Shown here: piece after piece, positions 50,920-58,486 of the stretch
How positions within the stretch are numbered: the stretch's first letter is position 1
Layout of the letters: every line of letters starts with the position of its first letter
Source of the DNA: Anaerolineales bacterium
GTDB lineage: Bacteria; Chloroflexota; Anaerolineae; Anaerolineales; Villigracilaceae
Direction: 5' to 3'
NCBI GenBank assembly: GCA_015075725.1
Contig: JABTTV010000001.1
Location: 496,001-560,000 of the forward strand
Length of the DNA stretch: 64,000 nt
Translations under genes and position numbers: made by a program
Notes under the pieces: model-generated
What the model was told of the DNA's origin: nothing
Databases searched by the model: none
What the model saw: the letters and a program-made list of their open reading frames with translations, nothing else

Positions 50920-53839
50920 ACCCCGCCTCAACCTTCCATTGGTTTTGGGTTTGTTCATCGTGGGTTTTTCCCTCACCCTTGCCTTTGCCGGACCCAGCCT
51001 TGCTCCGCGCAATCCCCTCGAAGAAACCCGCGTCATGCAGGTGGACGGCAAATTCGTCTCTGCGCCATTCCCGCCTTTCACGTATCCCGATTATCCATTG
51101 GGCACAGACGGTTGGGGGCGCGACGTGCTGAGTCAGGTGCTCTGGGCGTTACGCCCGACGTTGATCCTGACTGGTTATGTAGCCGCTCTTCGCCTGCTGA
51201 TTGGGACGGTGATCGGACTACTGGCCGGATGGAACAAGAATGCGTTCGGGTCGTTCTTGAACGGACTCATCGGCGCCGCCCTCTCCATTCCAACTTTGCT
51301 GGTTGCGTTGGCGGTCGTTGCCCTGACGGGAGATGTATGGCAGCCTTGGGGATTCGTCCTCGGGTTATCGATCACCGGCTGGGCGGATTCGGCCCGGCTC
51401 GTCCGCGAACAGACCCGCGTGGCGCGGGAACAATCGTTCATCGAAGCCAGCCGATCATTGGGACAAAGCAATTGGGCGATTGTTTTCAATCATATTTTAC
51501 GGCTCGTGCTCCCCTATGTTTGGATGTTGCTTGCGCTGGAGATCAGTTCCACGATTCTGCTCACCGCCGGGCTGGGATTCCTGGGTTATTACGTGGGCGG
51601 CGAAGTGTGGGTTTGGATCAGCGATACCACCGCCACACGCCTGCGCGGGATGCCGGAACTCGGGCAATTGCTTTCGGGCGTGAATGAGGATATTTACGTC
51701 AGCCCGTGGAAGTTGTTCGCGTCGGGAACTTTCGTCTTCATCACCGTGCTTGGATTCAATTTATTGGGTGAAGGCTTGCGCCGTGTTGCCAGTTCCGGCT
51801 CGCCTTCGCCGCGTTTCTTTGACTTATTCCTTCGTTTGCGTTGGGGATTGGAAGAATGGTTGATATCACCGATTAAGAAATCGGCGAAGGCATCTCCGTT
51901 TGCTTTTACCGTACTGGTCATTGGTTTATTGGCCGTCTTTATTGGAATATTCAATCAGGTAAAGACTTTGACTGAAACTCAGGTGAAACCGGCGCAATCA
52001 CCGGGCGGGCATTTATGGTCGAGTCAGTACGGGTCGCCGTCAGCCACGCTATTTGTCAATGCGCCGGGGATCGAGTCACCGAAAGTAATGTGGGCTTTCA
52101 GCGATGCCCAAGGCTTCTCAGGCGGACCCGCCGTCGCCGCGGATGGAAGCGTGTATGTCCTCACCATGAACGGCTCCCTGCATGCTCTGAATCCGGATGG
52201 CTCGCTCAAGTGGACATCCTCCATCCGTGCTGGCGGAGTCGGCGCGCCCGGATTGGACGCCGAAGGCAATATCTATGTCACAGACATGCGCGGCGGGCTG
52301 ACCTCCTTCACGTCAACCGGCGAAGAGCGCTGGTATCTTGAGATTCCAGATAGTTTCGAAGCCACATCCGGACCTGTGATCGGTAACAATAAAGTGGCAT
52401 ATTACATGGTAACCGGCAACATCCGCGCGGCCTCTTCGACCGGGACCCTTCTTTGGGATACTGCCGCTTTTTCCCGCCGAGTCACTTTTACACCCATCCT
52501 CAGCCCCGATGAAATGTTCATCTTTTTGCGAAATGCAGTGATCGATGCAACATCGGGCGAGATCCTCGAATTCGAGAGCCTGCCGCCCACCGAGCAGTTT
52601 CTGGTTGGGCAGAGCGGTTTGCTTTATGCCAGGATAGAGAACAAAATGACCGGCTGGGAATATATCGACGGGAAAGCCGAACAGCGCAGTTACATGGAAT
52701 GGTCGCGCACGGCATTCTTTGGTTTCCCCGGCATGGCGGGTGTTTTTGTCGACGGCGGCATGTGGCTTCATTACTCCGGCGAAGGAACGGAGGACAGCAG
52801 CCTGCTCTGGCTCGATAAAAAGGGGAACATGCTCAACCGCGCTCAATTCCCGTACCGCCCGAGTGTGATCGGCGGCATGGACGAGAACTTTGTCTTTTAC
52901 ATTTGCGGAACGCGGGGCGATCATGCCGAATGCTCGGCGGTGGAAAAAGGGGCGCGCGAATCGAAATGGTCCCTGCCGCTCGAAGGATCCGTCGGTATTT
53001 CCGGTGTGGCGTTAATTCCCGGACAGTTGTACGTTGCTTCGGAAGAGGGGATGTTATATGCGATTGGGGATCAAACCTCAACGGTCATGCCTTCCAACAC
53101 GTCCATGCAGACTCCAACCAAAACGGAGATCGCAAGCATTGAACCTGCTCGTACGGCTGCCATATCACCAACCAGCCCCTCCCCCAATCCAAGTTTCACT
53201 CAGTCAGCGAACCAAATAGAATCATCGATCCCCGCTGTGACAGTGGTTCCCGAGAAGACGGTGATCTTCGATTTTTTTGATAATTACTGCAATCTCGAGA
53301 TCAGAATCGACGGAGATCAAATCACATGCCAAGACAATGATATCATCGCGCGGGAAGAAATCGGACTTTTCGAAACAGGTACGTTCTTTGGGAAGATCAT
53401 TTCTATCCGGCTTTCAGAAGACAGGCTGATTTCGAGAGTTGTCCTTCGGACATCCGCAATCAAATTTTCCGCCTACGACACGCTCGAAGGATATGCAGGC
53501 TGTCTGGGAAATGCACACGGATGTTCAATCCTGTTTAGAATCTACTTTGCAGGGGAGGATAACGAAATCATCGAGTTATGGGTAATAGGTGAATTCTTCG
53601 ACGGCAGGATCACAGAGATTGATTTTTCCCTTTCTTCCATCGCCGGGAGAACGGGCTCGCTTGTTTTACAGATGGATACCCTTAACATATCTAATGAAAA
53701 CAGGGCAGCTTGGATAAATCCACGTATCCTGGGGGGTCCAGAGCCTGCTCCCTCCTCCACAGAAGTCCCGGCGCCCATGGTAACTGTGATTCCGGTGTCC
53801 CCGCTTGCAGTTACATTCACTATCACGCCTGTGCCATAG
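50909..53839 (+). CDS. DppC-like permease fused to PQQ-type propeller and beta domain
   Basis: 976 aa. Residues 1-300: DppC-type permease (LGTDGWGRDVLSQVLWALRP, ASRSLGQSNWAIVFNHILR as the EAA loop). About 340-365: an extra helix (FTVLVIGLLAVFIGIF). About 370-735: PQQ-like beta propeller repeats (GSVYVLTMNGSLHALNPDGSLKW, GNIYVTDMRGGLTSFTSTGEERW, LYVASEEGMLYAIGD). About 735-790: Thr/Pro/Ser linker. About 795-960: Cys-containing beta domain (NYCNLEIRIDGDQITCQDND). The propeller would lie outside the cell. A permease carrying its own extracellular sensor or binding domain is unusual; it could replace a binding protein (inference). Confidence 0.8.
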   Translation: MRTKPRLNLPLVLGLFIVGFSLTLAFAGPSLAPRNPLEETRVMQVDGKFVSAPFPPFTYPDYPLGTDGWGRDVLSQVLWALRPTLILTGYVAALRLLIGTVIGLLAGWNKNAFGSFLNGLIGAALSIPTLLVALAVVALTGDVWQPWGFVLGLSITGWADSARLVREQTRVAREQSFIEASRSLGQSNWAIVFNHILRLVLPYVWMLLALEISSTILLTAGLGFLGYYVGGEVWVWISDTTATRLRGMPELGQLLSGVNEDIYVSPWKLFASGTFVFITVLGFNLLGEGLRRVASSGSPSPRFFDLFLRLRWGLEEWLISPIKKSAKASPFAFTVLVIGLLAVFIGIFNQVKTLTETQVKPAQSPGGHLWSSQYGSPSATLFVNAPGIESPKVMWAFSDAQGFSGGPAVAADGSVYVLTMNGSLHALNPDGSLKWTSSIRAGGVGAPGLDAEGNIYVTDMRGGLTSFTSTGEERWYLEIPDSFEATSGPVIGNNKVAYYMVTGNIRAASSTGTLLWDTAAFSRRVTFTPILSPDEMFIFLRNAVIDATSGEILEFESLPPTEQFLVGQSGLLYARIENKMTGWEYIDGKAEQRSYMEWSRTAFFGFPGMAGVFVDGGMWLHYSGEGTEDSSLLWLDKKGNMLNRAQFPYRPSVIGGMDENFVFYICGTRGDHAECSAVEKGARESKWSLPLEGSVGISGVALIPGQLYVASEEGMLYAIGDQTSTVMPSNTSMQTPTKTEIASIEPARTAAISPTSPSPNPSFTQSANQIESSIPAVTVVPEKTVIFDFFDNYCNLEIRIDGDQITCQDNDIIAREEIGLFETGTFFGKIISIRLSEDRLISRVVLRTSAIKFSAYDTLEGYAGCLGNAHGCSILFRIYFAGEDNEIIELWVIGEFFDGRITEIDFSLSSIAGRTGSLVLQMDTLNISNENRAAWINPRILGGPEPAPSSTEVPAPMVTVIPVSPLAVTFTITPVP

Positions 53840-53905
53840 ACTAGTAAAGATGCGGGATCATATCCAGTCGAAATAATCTTTCAAATCCTCATAGTTTATT
53901 TCAGG

Positions 53906-54064
53906 ATGTTATTTACCGATGTACAAAGCAACGGGCATGGCGATTTTTCAATGGCAGACGAAGGATTCAACCAGGCATATCATGAGACCGGAAGGGTATT
54001 CGATTTCTTTACCCGATTGCTTCATTCGAATAATAAAAAGGAAATTTGTCACAGAACTACGTGA
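53906..54064 (+). CDS. Doubtful small open frame in a gene-free spacer
   Basis: 52 aa (MLFTDVQSNGHGDFSMADEG...). It lies in the 308-nt spacer between the permease fusion and the Rrf2 gene, has no ribosome binding site, and I do not recognise it. It may be a gene remnant or chance. The spacer also holds a weak CRP-like box (CGTGA-N6-ACACA, 54060-54075) and the Rrf2 operator. Confidence 0.15.
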   Translation: MLFTDVQSNGHGDFSMADEGFNQAYHETGRVFDFFTRLLHSNNKKEICHRTT

Positions 54065-54110
54065 TGAATAACACATCAATAGAATGGGGGAAATCCTTAC
54101 AATCCCTGTA

Positions 54111-54135
54111 AACGTTGACACTTGGAGTCAACGTT
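54111..54135. promoter_or_regulatory. Perfect palindrome in front of the Rrf2 gene
   Basis: AACGTTGAC (54111-54119), a 7-nt spacer and GTCAACGTT (54127-54135) form a perfect 9-bp inverted repeat ending 12 nt before the ATG of the Rrf2-type regulator. It contains a TTGACA-like hexamer. Size and position fit an autoregulatory Rrf2 operator; this is inferred. Confidence 0.65.
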
Positions 54136-54147
54136 CGACTCAAGAAT

Positions 54148-54651
54148 ATGTTCCGCGTAAACCGACAAACCGATTATGCCGTCCGTGTGGTGCTGGCTCT
54201 CTCCAAAAAGCCGGAGGGTACGCGCATCTCCACCGCAGGAATTGGCCGGGAAATGTTGATTCCCCCCGCCCTGCTGCAACGCATCGTTGCGGGATTGGCC
54301 AACGGCGGTTTCATCAAAACCCAACCAGGGCGCGACGGCGGCATCAGCCTGGCACACCTTCCCCGCCAGATCACCCTCCTGCAGATCGTGGAGCACTTTG
54401 AAGGCGATCTTGTCATATCCGCCTGCGTTCTCAAAGAGGGCGATTGCCCTTTCGAGAACAAATGCCCGGTGAGCTGCCAGTGGAAACGCCTCAACGACCT
54501 GCTTCGGGATGAAATGAGCCGCGTCACCTTTCAGCAGCTGGTGGAAGACGGCATTCAAATCGAATCCACATTGATGCACACCGCCTCGATCCCGCTGGAT
54601 GTTGTTTCACCAACCGGGACACATTCCTCCACCGATCACGTTCCCGCATGA
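54148..54651 (+). CDS. Rrf2 family regulator (Fe-S, NsrR/IscR-like)
   Basis: 167 aa. MFRVNRQTDYAVRVVLALSKKPEG is the typical Rrf2 start, followed by a winged helix (IPPALLQRIVAGLANGGFIKTQPGRDGGISLA). CVLKEGDCPFENKCPVSCQW supplies several Cys in the position of the Fe-S ligands. NsrR senses NO and IscR/RsrR sense Fe-S status or redox. Heading an operon with SCO and ba3 oxidase genes and lying in a genome with two nitrite reductases, an NO or redox sensor is likely. ATG at 54148 chosen; an upstream TTG would run through the operator. Confidence 0.85.
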   Translation: MFRVNRQTDYAVRVVLALSKKPEGTRISTAGIGREMLIPPALLQRIVAGLANGGFIKTQPGRDGGISLAHLPRQITLLQIVEHFEGDLVISACVLKEGDCPFENKCPVSCQWKRLNDLLRDEMSRVTFQQLVEDGIQIESTLMHTASIPLDVVSPTGTHSSTDHVPA

Positions 54652-55322
54652 GCAAGCATTATTTCAACGGCATCTACGCCTTCGCTGCATTTCTTGTGAT
54701 TTCCGCCTTTGCATTCAAGGTATTCCAACCCATCCAGGTCCTGCCGCGGATGCGGCTCTCACCCGCCTACAACTTTATCGACCAGGACAATCAACCCCTC
54801 ACCAGCGAAACCCTGCGCGGACAGTTCGTGCTTTACTCCTTCACCTACACACATTGCCCCGAACCCTGCTACAACATGACAGAAACAATCCGGGAGATTC
54901 AAGCCCGCCTCGACGAAGTGGACCTGGGCGGCATTCCCGTTTCGTTCGTCACCATTTCCATCGACCCCGACCGCGACACGCCCGAAGTCTTGAGAGCGTA
55001 CGGTGAATCGATCGGCGCTGATTTCGATCATTGGACGTTTGCGACCACAACGAATAAAGACTTATTGAAGACCGTCGTCGGCGCTGGGTTTGAAACGTAT
55101 TACGAGGACAAGGGCGGCGGGAACATCACCTTCGATCCCGGTTATGTTCTTGTGGATGGCTGGGGCATCATCCGCTCGGAATATCGCTATACCACCGAAG
55201 TCTCCGACGCGGATCGCATCCTCCGCCACCTTGGCGTACTGGCAGAAGAAGTGCGGAACAGCACTGGCTCTTCCAAACTGGCATATGAAGCCGCGCATTT
55301 GTTCCTTTGTTATGCGCCGTAA
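54648..55322 (+). CDS. SCO1/SenC family copper chaperone 1
   Basis: 224 aa. One N-terminal helix (NGIYAFAAFLVISAFAFKVF) and a thioredoxin fold with FTYTHCPEPCYNM (CxxxC copper ligands), ISIDPDRDTPEVLRAYGE and FDPGYVLVDGWG. The usual C-terminal His ligand in D-H-x-x is not obvious (a GY stands in its region), so copper binding may be altered. SCO proteins deliver copper to CuA or keep its thiols reduced. It overlaps the Rrf2 gene by 4 nt (ATGA). Confidence 0.8.
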   Translation: MSKHYFNGIYAFAAFLVISAFAFKVFQPIQVLPRMRLSPAYNFIDQDNQPLTSETLRGQFVLYSFTYTHCPEPCYNMTETIREIQARLDEVDLGGIPVSFVTISIDPDRDTPEVLRAYGESIGADFDHWTFATTTNKDLLKTVVGAGFETYYEDKGGGNITFDPGYVLVDGWGIIRSEYRYTTEVSDADRILRHLGVLAEEVRNSTGSSKLAYEAAHLFLCYAP

Positions 55323-55332
55323 GGATGCGTAG

Positions 55333-55385
55333 GGGCGACCCGGCACACAACTTGCAATACATCCTTGTGCCAGGGAGGGTCGCCC
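55333..55385. repeat. Long hairpin between the two SCO genes
   Basis: GGGCGACCC (55333-55341) pairs with GGGTCGCCC (55377-55385), and GGCACACAA with TTGTGCC just inside, giving a long imperfect stem. It looks like a dispersed intergenic repeat and may weaken read-through into the second SCO gene. Confidence 0.65.
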
Positions 55386-55428
55386 TGTGACGGTAAAAGG
55401 TGAATCAGAAGGTAATCAAGTAGATCAT

Positions 55429-56016
55429 ATGAGAGTAAAAGTTTTTCTTTCAGTTTTAGTTATTGTATTGGGTCTTGCGGCGGGATTCTATTTCTTCCGC
55501 CCGCATACCTTTCATGGCACGGTTATCCAATCGCCGGAGAGGTCGTTCGATTTCACTTTGACCGGCGCGCAAGGCGATGTGTCCCCAAGCGACTTCCGCG
55601 GCAAGATCGTTCTTCTTTATTTCGGTTACACCTTCTGCCCCGATATCTGCCCGGGGACCCTCGGCAATGTGGCGCAGGCACTGCGCGATATGGGCGCAAA
55701 AGCCGATGAGGTGCAGCTCATCATGGTTTCGCTCGACCCCGAACGCGACACGCCCGAAAAACTGGCGGAATATATGAAGCACTTCCATCCGTCATTTATC
55801 GGTGTGACCGGCCCGAAGGAACAATTGGACGAAGTCGCCTCGTTATACGGTATCTATTACCAAAAGACGGAAGGCAGCAATGCAACCGGCTATCTGATCG
55901 ACCACACAGCCACCCTGCTCGTCCTCGACCGCGAGGGTTTTTTGAAAATGGTATTTCCATTCGGCGTGACCGCAAAGGAGATCGCCGATGATCTGAAGTA
56001 CATGCTGCGTCAATAG
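55429..56016 (+). CDS. SCO1/SenC family copper chaperone 2
   Basis: 195 aa. N-terminal helix (VKVFLSVLVIVLGLAAGFYFF), then LLYFGYTFCPDICPGTLG (CxxxC), VSLDPERDTPEKLAEYMKHF and LIDHTATLLVLDREG with the third copper ligand His. All three SCO ligands are thus present, unlike the first SCO. Likely to metallate the CuA site of the oxidase subunit encoded directly downstream. ATG at 55429; a GTG upstream at 55387 lies in the repeat and is rejected. Confidence 0.9.
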   Translation: MRVKVFLSVLVIVLGLAAGFYFFRPHTFHGTVIQSPERSFDFTLTGAQGDVSPSDFRGKIVLLYFGYTFCPDICPGTLGNVAQALRDMGAKADEVQLIMVSLDPERDTPEKLAEYMKHFHPSFIGVTGPKEQLDEVASLYGIYYQKTEGSNATGYLIDHTATLLVLDREGFLKMVFPFGVTAKEIADDLKYMLRQ

Positions 56017-56127
56017 GGAGGTGGAATCTGTACCAGCGAAGATAAAAGCCCATTTCCATTCCGCAGGTTGCGGCGCCGTCAGAAGCGGCAGTCATCTTGA
56101 TTTCATTATTCAAAAGGAGAATGTACC

Positions 56128-56265
56128 ATGGCGAAAAAAGATAAGGAAGACGATGAGTTTCGCCCGACCGGCACCATTACGGTTCTTGTGATCTTTGTAA
56201 TCACACTCATCGCGATCTGGGCAACGATCTATATGATCCTTGTGGGGCGTGGAGGCACGCTATGA
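56128..56265 (+). CDS. ba3-type cytochrome oxidase subunit IIa
   Basis: 45 aa, too short to be noticed by most gene callers. MAKKDKEDDEFRPTGTITVL followed by a single hydrophobic helix (VIFVITLIAIWATIYMIL) matches the tiny subunit IIa of ba3 oxidases. AAAAGGAGAATGTACC precedes the ATG, and the stop overlaps the start of subunit II by 4 nt (ATGA). The position before subunit II and I supports the call. Confidence 0.8.
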   Translation: MAKKDKEDDEFRPTGTITVLVIFVITLIAIWATIYMILVGRGGTL

Positions 56266-56762
56266 GCGCTCAAAAAATGCACATCGATTCCTACGAGCGG
56301 AATTGGATGATCTTCAGTTTCATCCTGCTGGTCTTATTCGCCTCCGCCGTCGCTGTAGCAGCGTTCGGGATGGGAATTCAAGTGCCCGCTCCCGAAGAGC
56401 GCGTGGACCCGCGCACCGTGGCGACCGATCCGAACAGCCCGTGGTCGAACCCCGGTTTGCGCGAGATCGCGCCTGGAAAATACGATGCCTACATTCTTGC
56501 GCGTGCGGTTCCCCAATGGGAATACCTGCCCAGGGAAATCACAGTTCCCGCCGGTTCCAGGGTGACCTTCTACGTCACCTCGCCCGATGTCCAGCACGGC
56601 TTCATGATCCAGAATACCAACGCCAATTTCATGGTGCTTCCCGGGCAGGTCTCGAAACTGACCGTGACCTTTAAAAACGAAGGCACCTACAACTTCATCT
56701 GCACGGAATTCTGCGGCGCAGGACACGGCGTAATGTATGGCGCGATCATTGTGACGCCGTAA
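56262..56762 (+). CDS. cbaB: ba3-type cytochrome c oxidase subunit II
   Basis: 166 aa. One N-terminal helix (WMIFSFILLVLFASAVAVAAF) and a CuA cupredoxin domain with SPDVQHGFMI (first His) and CTEFCGAGHGVM (the Cys-x3-Cys, His and Met of CuA). It takes electrons from cytochrome c or a cupredoxin and passes them to subunit I. The short length and single helix are normal for the B-type (ba3) class. Confidence 0.93.
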   Translation: MSAQKMHIDSYERNWMIFSFILLVLFASAVAVAAFGMGIQVPAPEERVDPRTVATDPNSPWSNPGLREIAPGKYDAYILARAVPQWEYLPREITVPAGSRVTFYVTSPDVQHGFMIQNTNANFMVLPGQVSKLTVTFKNEGTYNFICTEFCGAGHGVMYGAIIVTP

Positions 56763-56778
56763 CGCAAGGAGAGACATC

Positions 56779-58428
56779 ATGACACAATATCAAGTACCCG
56801 TTGCCGAGAAGAAATTCATCGGCTCGCATATCCTGGTCGCCATCCTCGCGCTTGCGGTGGGCAGTCTGTTTGGTCCATTGCAAGCCTTCGAACATGCGGG
56901 CTGGGATTTCTACACTTATCTCAAGCCGCTCATCAAGTCTTACTATCAAGGTCTCACCGTTCACGGCGTTTTGAATGCCCTGGTGTGGACGACCTTCTTT
57001 ATCATGGGCTTCCTGACCTTCAATGTGGTATTCGGTCTCAAACGCCCGCTCAAGAACATCGTCCTCAACAAAGTCGGTTTCTGGATGATGGTTGTGGGCG
57101 TTGTCGCCGCGGCGATTCCGATCCTTGCCAACCAAGCCACCGTGTTGTTCACCTTCTACCCGCCGCTCAAAGCCAATCCGTTCTTTTATGTCGGTCTGAC
57201 CCTCGTCGTGGTCGGCAGTTGGGTCGAAGGCTGGGGTCTGTTCATGACCTACAGCGACTGGCGCAAAGAGAACAAGAACGAACGCACCCCTTTCGTCGCC
57301 TTCGGTTCGCTCGTCACCGCCCTGCTGTGGCAGATCTGCACACTCGGCGTCGCCATCGAAATTCTGACCATGCTGCTGCCCTGGTCGCTCGGCTTGATCG
57401 ACGGCGTGGACCCGCAACTGGCGCGCACCTATTTCTGGTTCACAGGCCATCCGCTCGTCTACTTCTGGCTTTTACCCGCCTACATCTCATGGTATGCCAT
57501 GCTCCCCAAACAGGCTGGTAACGGCAAGATGTTCAGCGACTCGCTCGCCCGCCTCTCTTTCTGGCTCTTCCTCGTGCTCTCCACTCCCATTGGCATCCAC
57601 CACCAATATGTGGATCCCGGCGTGCCCCCCACCTGGAAGTTCCTGCACTCGATGTTCACCTTCGGAGTTTTCTTCCCCTCAATGATGACCGCCTTCACGG
57701 TCATTGCCTCGCTCGAACACGGCGCACGCAAGAATGGCGGCAAAGGCGCACTGGGCTGGATCGGCAAACTGAACTGGAGCGACCCCTCCGTGGCTTCACA
57801 GTTGCTCGCCGGTCTCCTGTTCTTCTTTGGCGGCATTGGCGGTCTGGCAAATGCCTCCTACAACGTCAACCTTGTGCTGCATAACACCGCCTTCATCCCC
57901 GGTCACTTCCATCTCACCGTTGCAACCGCGGTCACATTGAGCTTCATCGGCATCTCCTACTGGCTTGTGCCGTATCTCACCGGGCGCAAACTCTGGCAGC
58001 CGAAATGGGCGACCATCCAGGCATGGGTGTGGTTCGTCGGCATGATCATCTTCTCCAATTCGATGCATGTACTCGGTCTGCTCGGCGCTCCCCGCCGCGT
58101 TCCGCTCGGGTTGGCTCCATATGTGCCCGCTGAATGGAGCGGCCGCCTCTTCCAGGTCGGTTTGGGAGGCGCGATCCTCTTCGTCAGCGGCCTGATCTAT
58201 CTTGTCGTCATATACAAGACCGCCACCAATAAAGAGAGAGTCGAAAGCGAAGTGGAAGTTCCCATTGCCGAACCCATGCAAGACCCCGCCCTTGGTCCCG
58301 CCTGGCTCGATCGTTGGGCTCCGTGGATCTATGGCGCGCTCGCGCTCATCGTCCTCATGTACGGACCTGTGTTGTTCGAAATGATCCGAACCATGGCGCT
58401 CACCTCCCCCGGCTTCCGGGTTTGGTAG
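56779..58428 (+). CDS. cbaA: ba3-type cytochrome c oxidase subunit I
   Basis: 549 aa with about 13 hydrophobic helices. QGLTVHGVLNALVW (low-spin heme His), GHPLVYFWLLPAYISWY (CuB His and cross-linked Tyr), IHHQYVDPG (two CuB His) and FIPGHFHLTVATA (the heme His residues) are all present; the GHPxVYFW form without Glu is typical of B-family oxidases. It reduces oxygen and pumps protons, with a high oxygen affinity as a class. It follows subunit II by 16 nt. A hairpin follows the stop. Confidence 0.95.
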   Translation: MTQYQVPVAEKKFIGSHILVAILALAVGSLFGPLQAFEHAGWDFYTYLKPLIKSYYQGLTVHGVLNALVWTTFFIMGFLTFNVVFGLKRPLKNIVLNKVGFWMMVVGVVAAAIPILANQATVLFTFYPPLKANPFFYVGLTLVVVGSWVEGWGLFMTYSDWRKENKNERTPFVAFGSLVTALLWQICTLGVAIEILTMLLPWSLGLIDGVDPQLARTYFWFTGHPLVYFWLLPAYISWYAMLPKQAGNGKMFSDSLARLSFWLFLVLSTPIGIHHQYVDPGVPPTWKFLHSMFTFGVFFPSMMTAFTVIASLEHGARKNGGKGALGWIGKLNWSDPSVASQLLAGLLFFFGGIGGLANASYNVNLVLHNTAFIPGHFHLTVATAVTLSFIGISYWLVPYLTGRKLWQPKWATIQAWVWFVGMIIFSNSMHVLGLLGAPRRVPLGLAPYVPAEWSGRLFQVGLGGAILFVSGLIYLVVIYKTATNKERVESEVEVPIAEPMQDPALGPAWLDRWAPWIYGALALIVLMYGPVLFEMIRTMALTSPGFRVW

Positions 58429-58440
58429 CAGGTAAATCAA

Positions 58441-58469
58441 GTGACAGTCACCTTGAAGGTGGCTGTCAC
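58441..58469. repeat. GTGACAG hairpin after cbaA
   Basis: GTGACAG (58441-58447) pairs with CTGTCAC (58463-58469), with ACCT/AGGT pairing inside. It lies between the oxidase and the cytochrome b fusion gene and could be a leaky terminator. The arms match those at 35496-35526. Confidence 0.7.
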
Positions 58470-58486
58470 TTTGCTTGTCGCAACAA

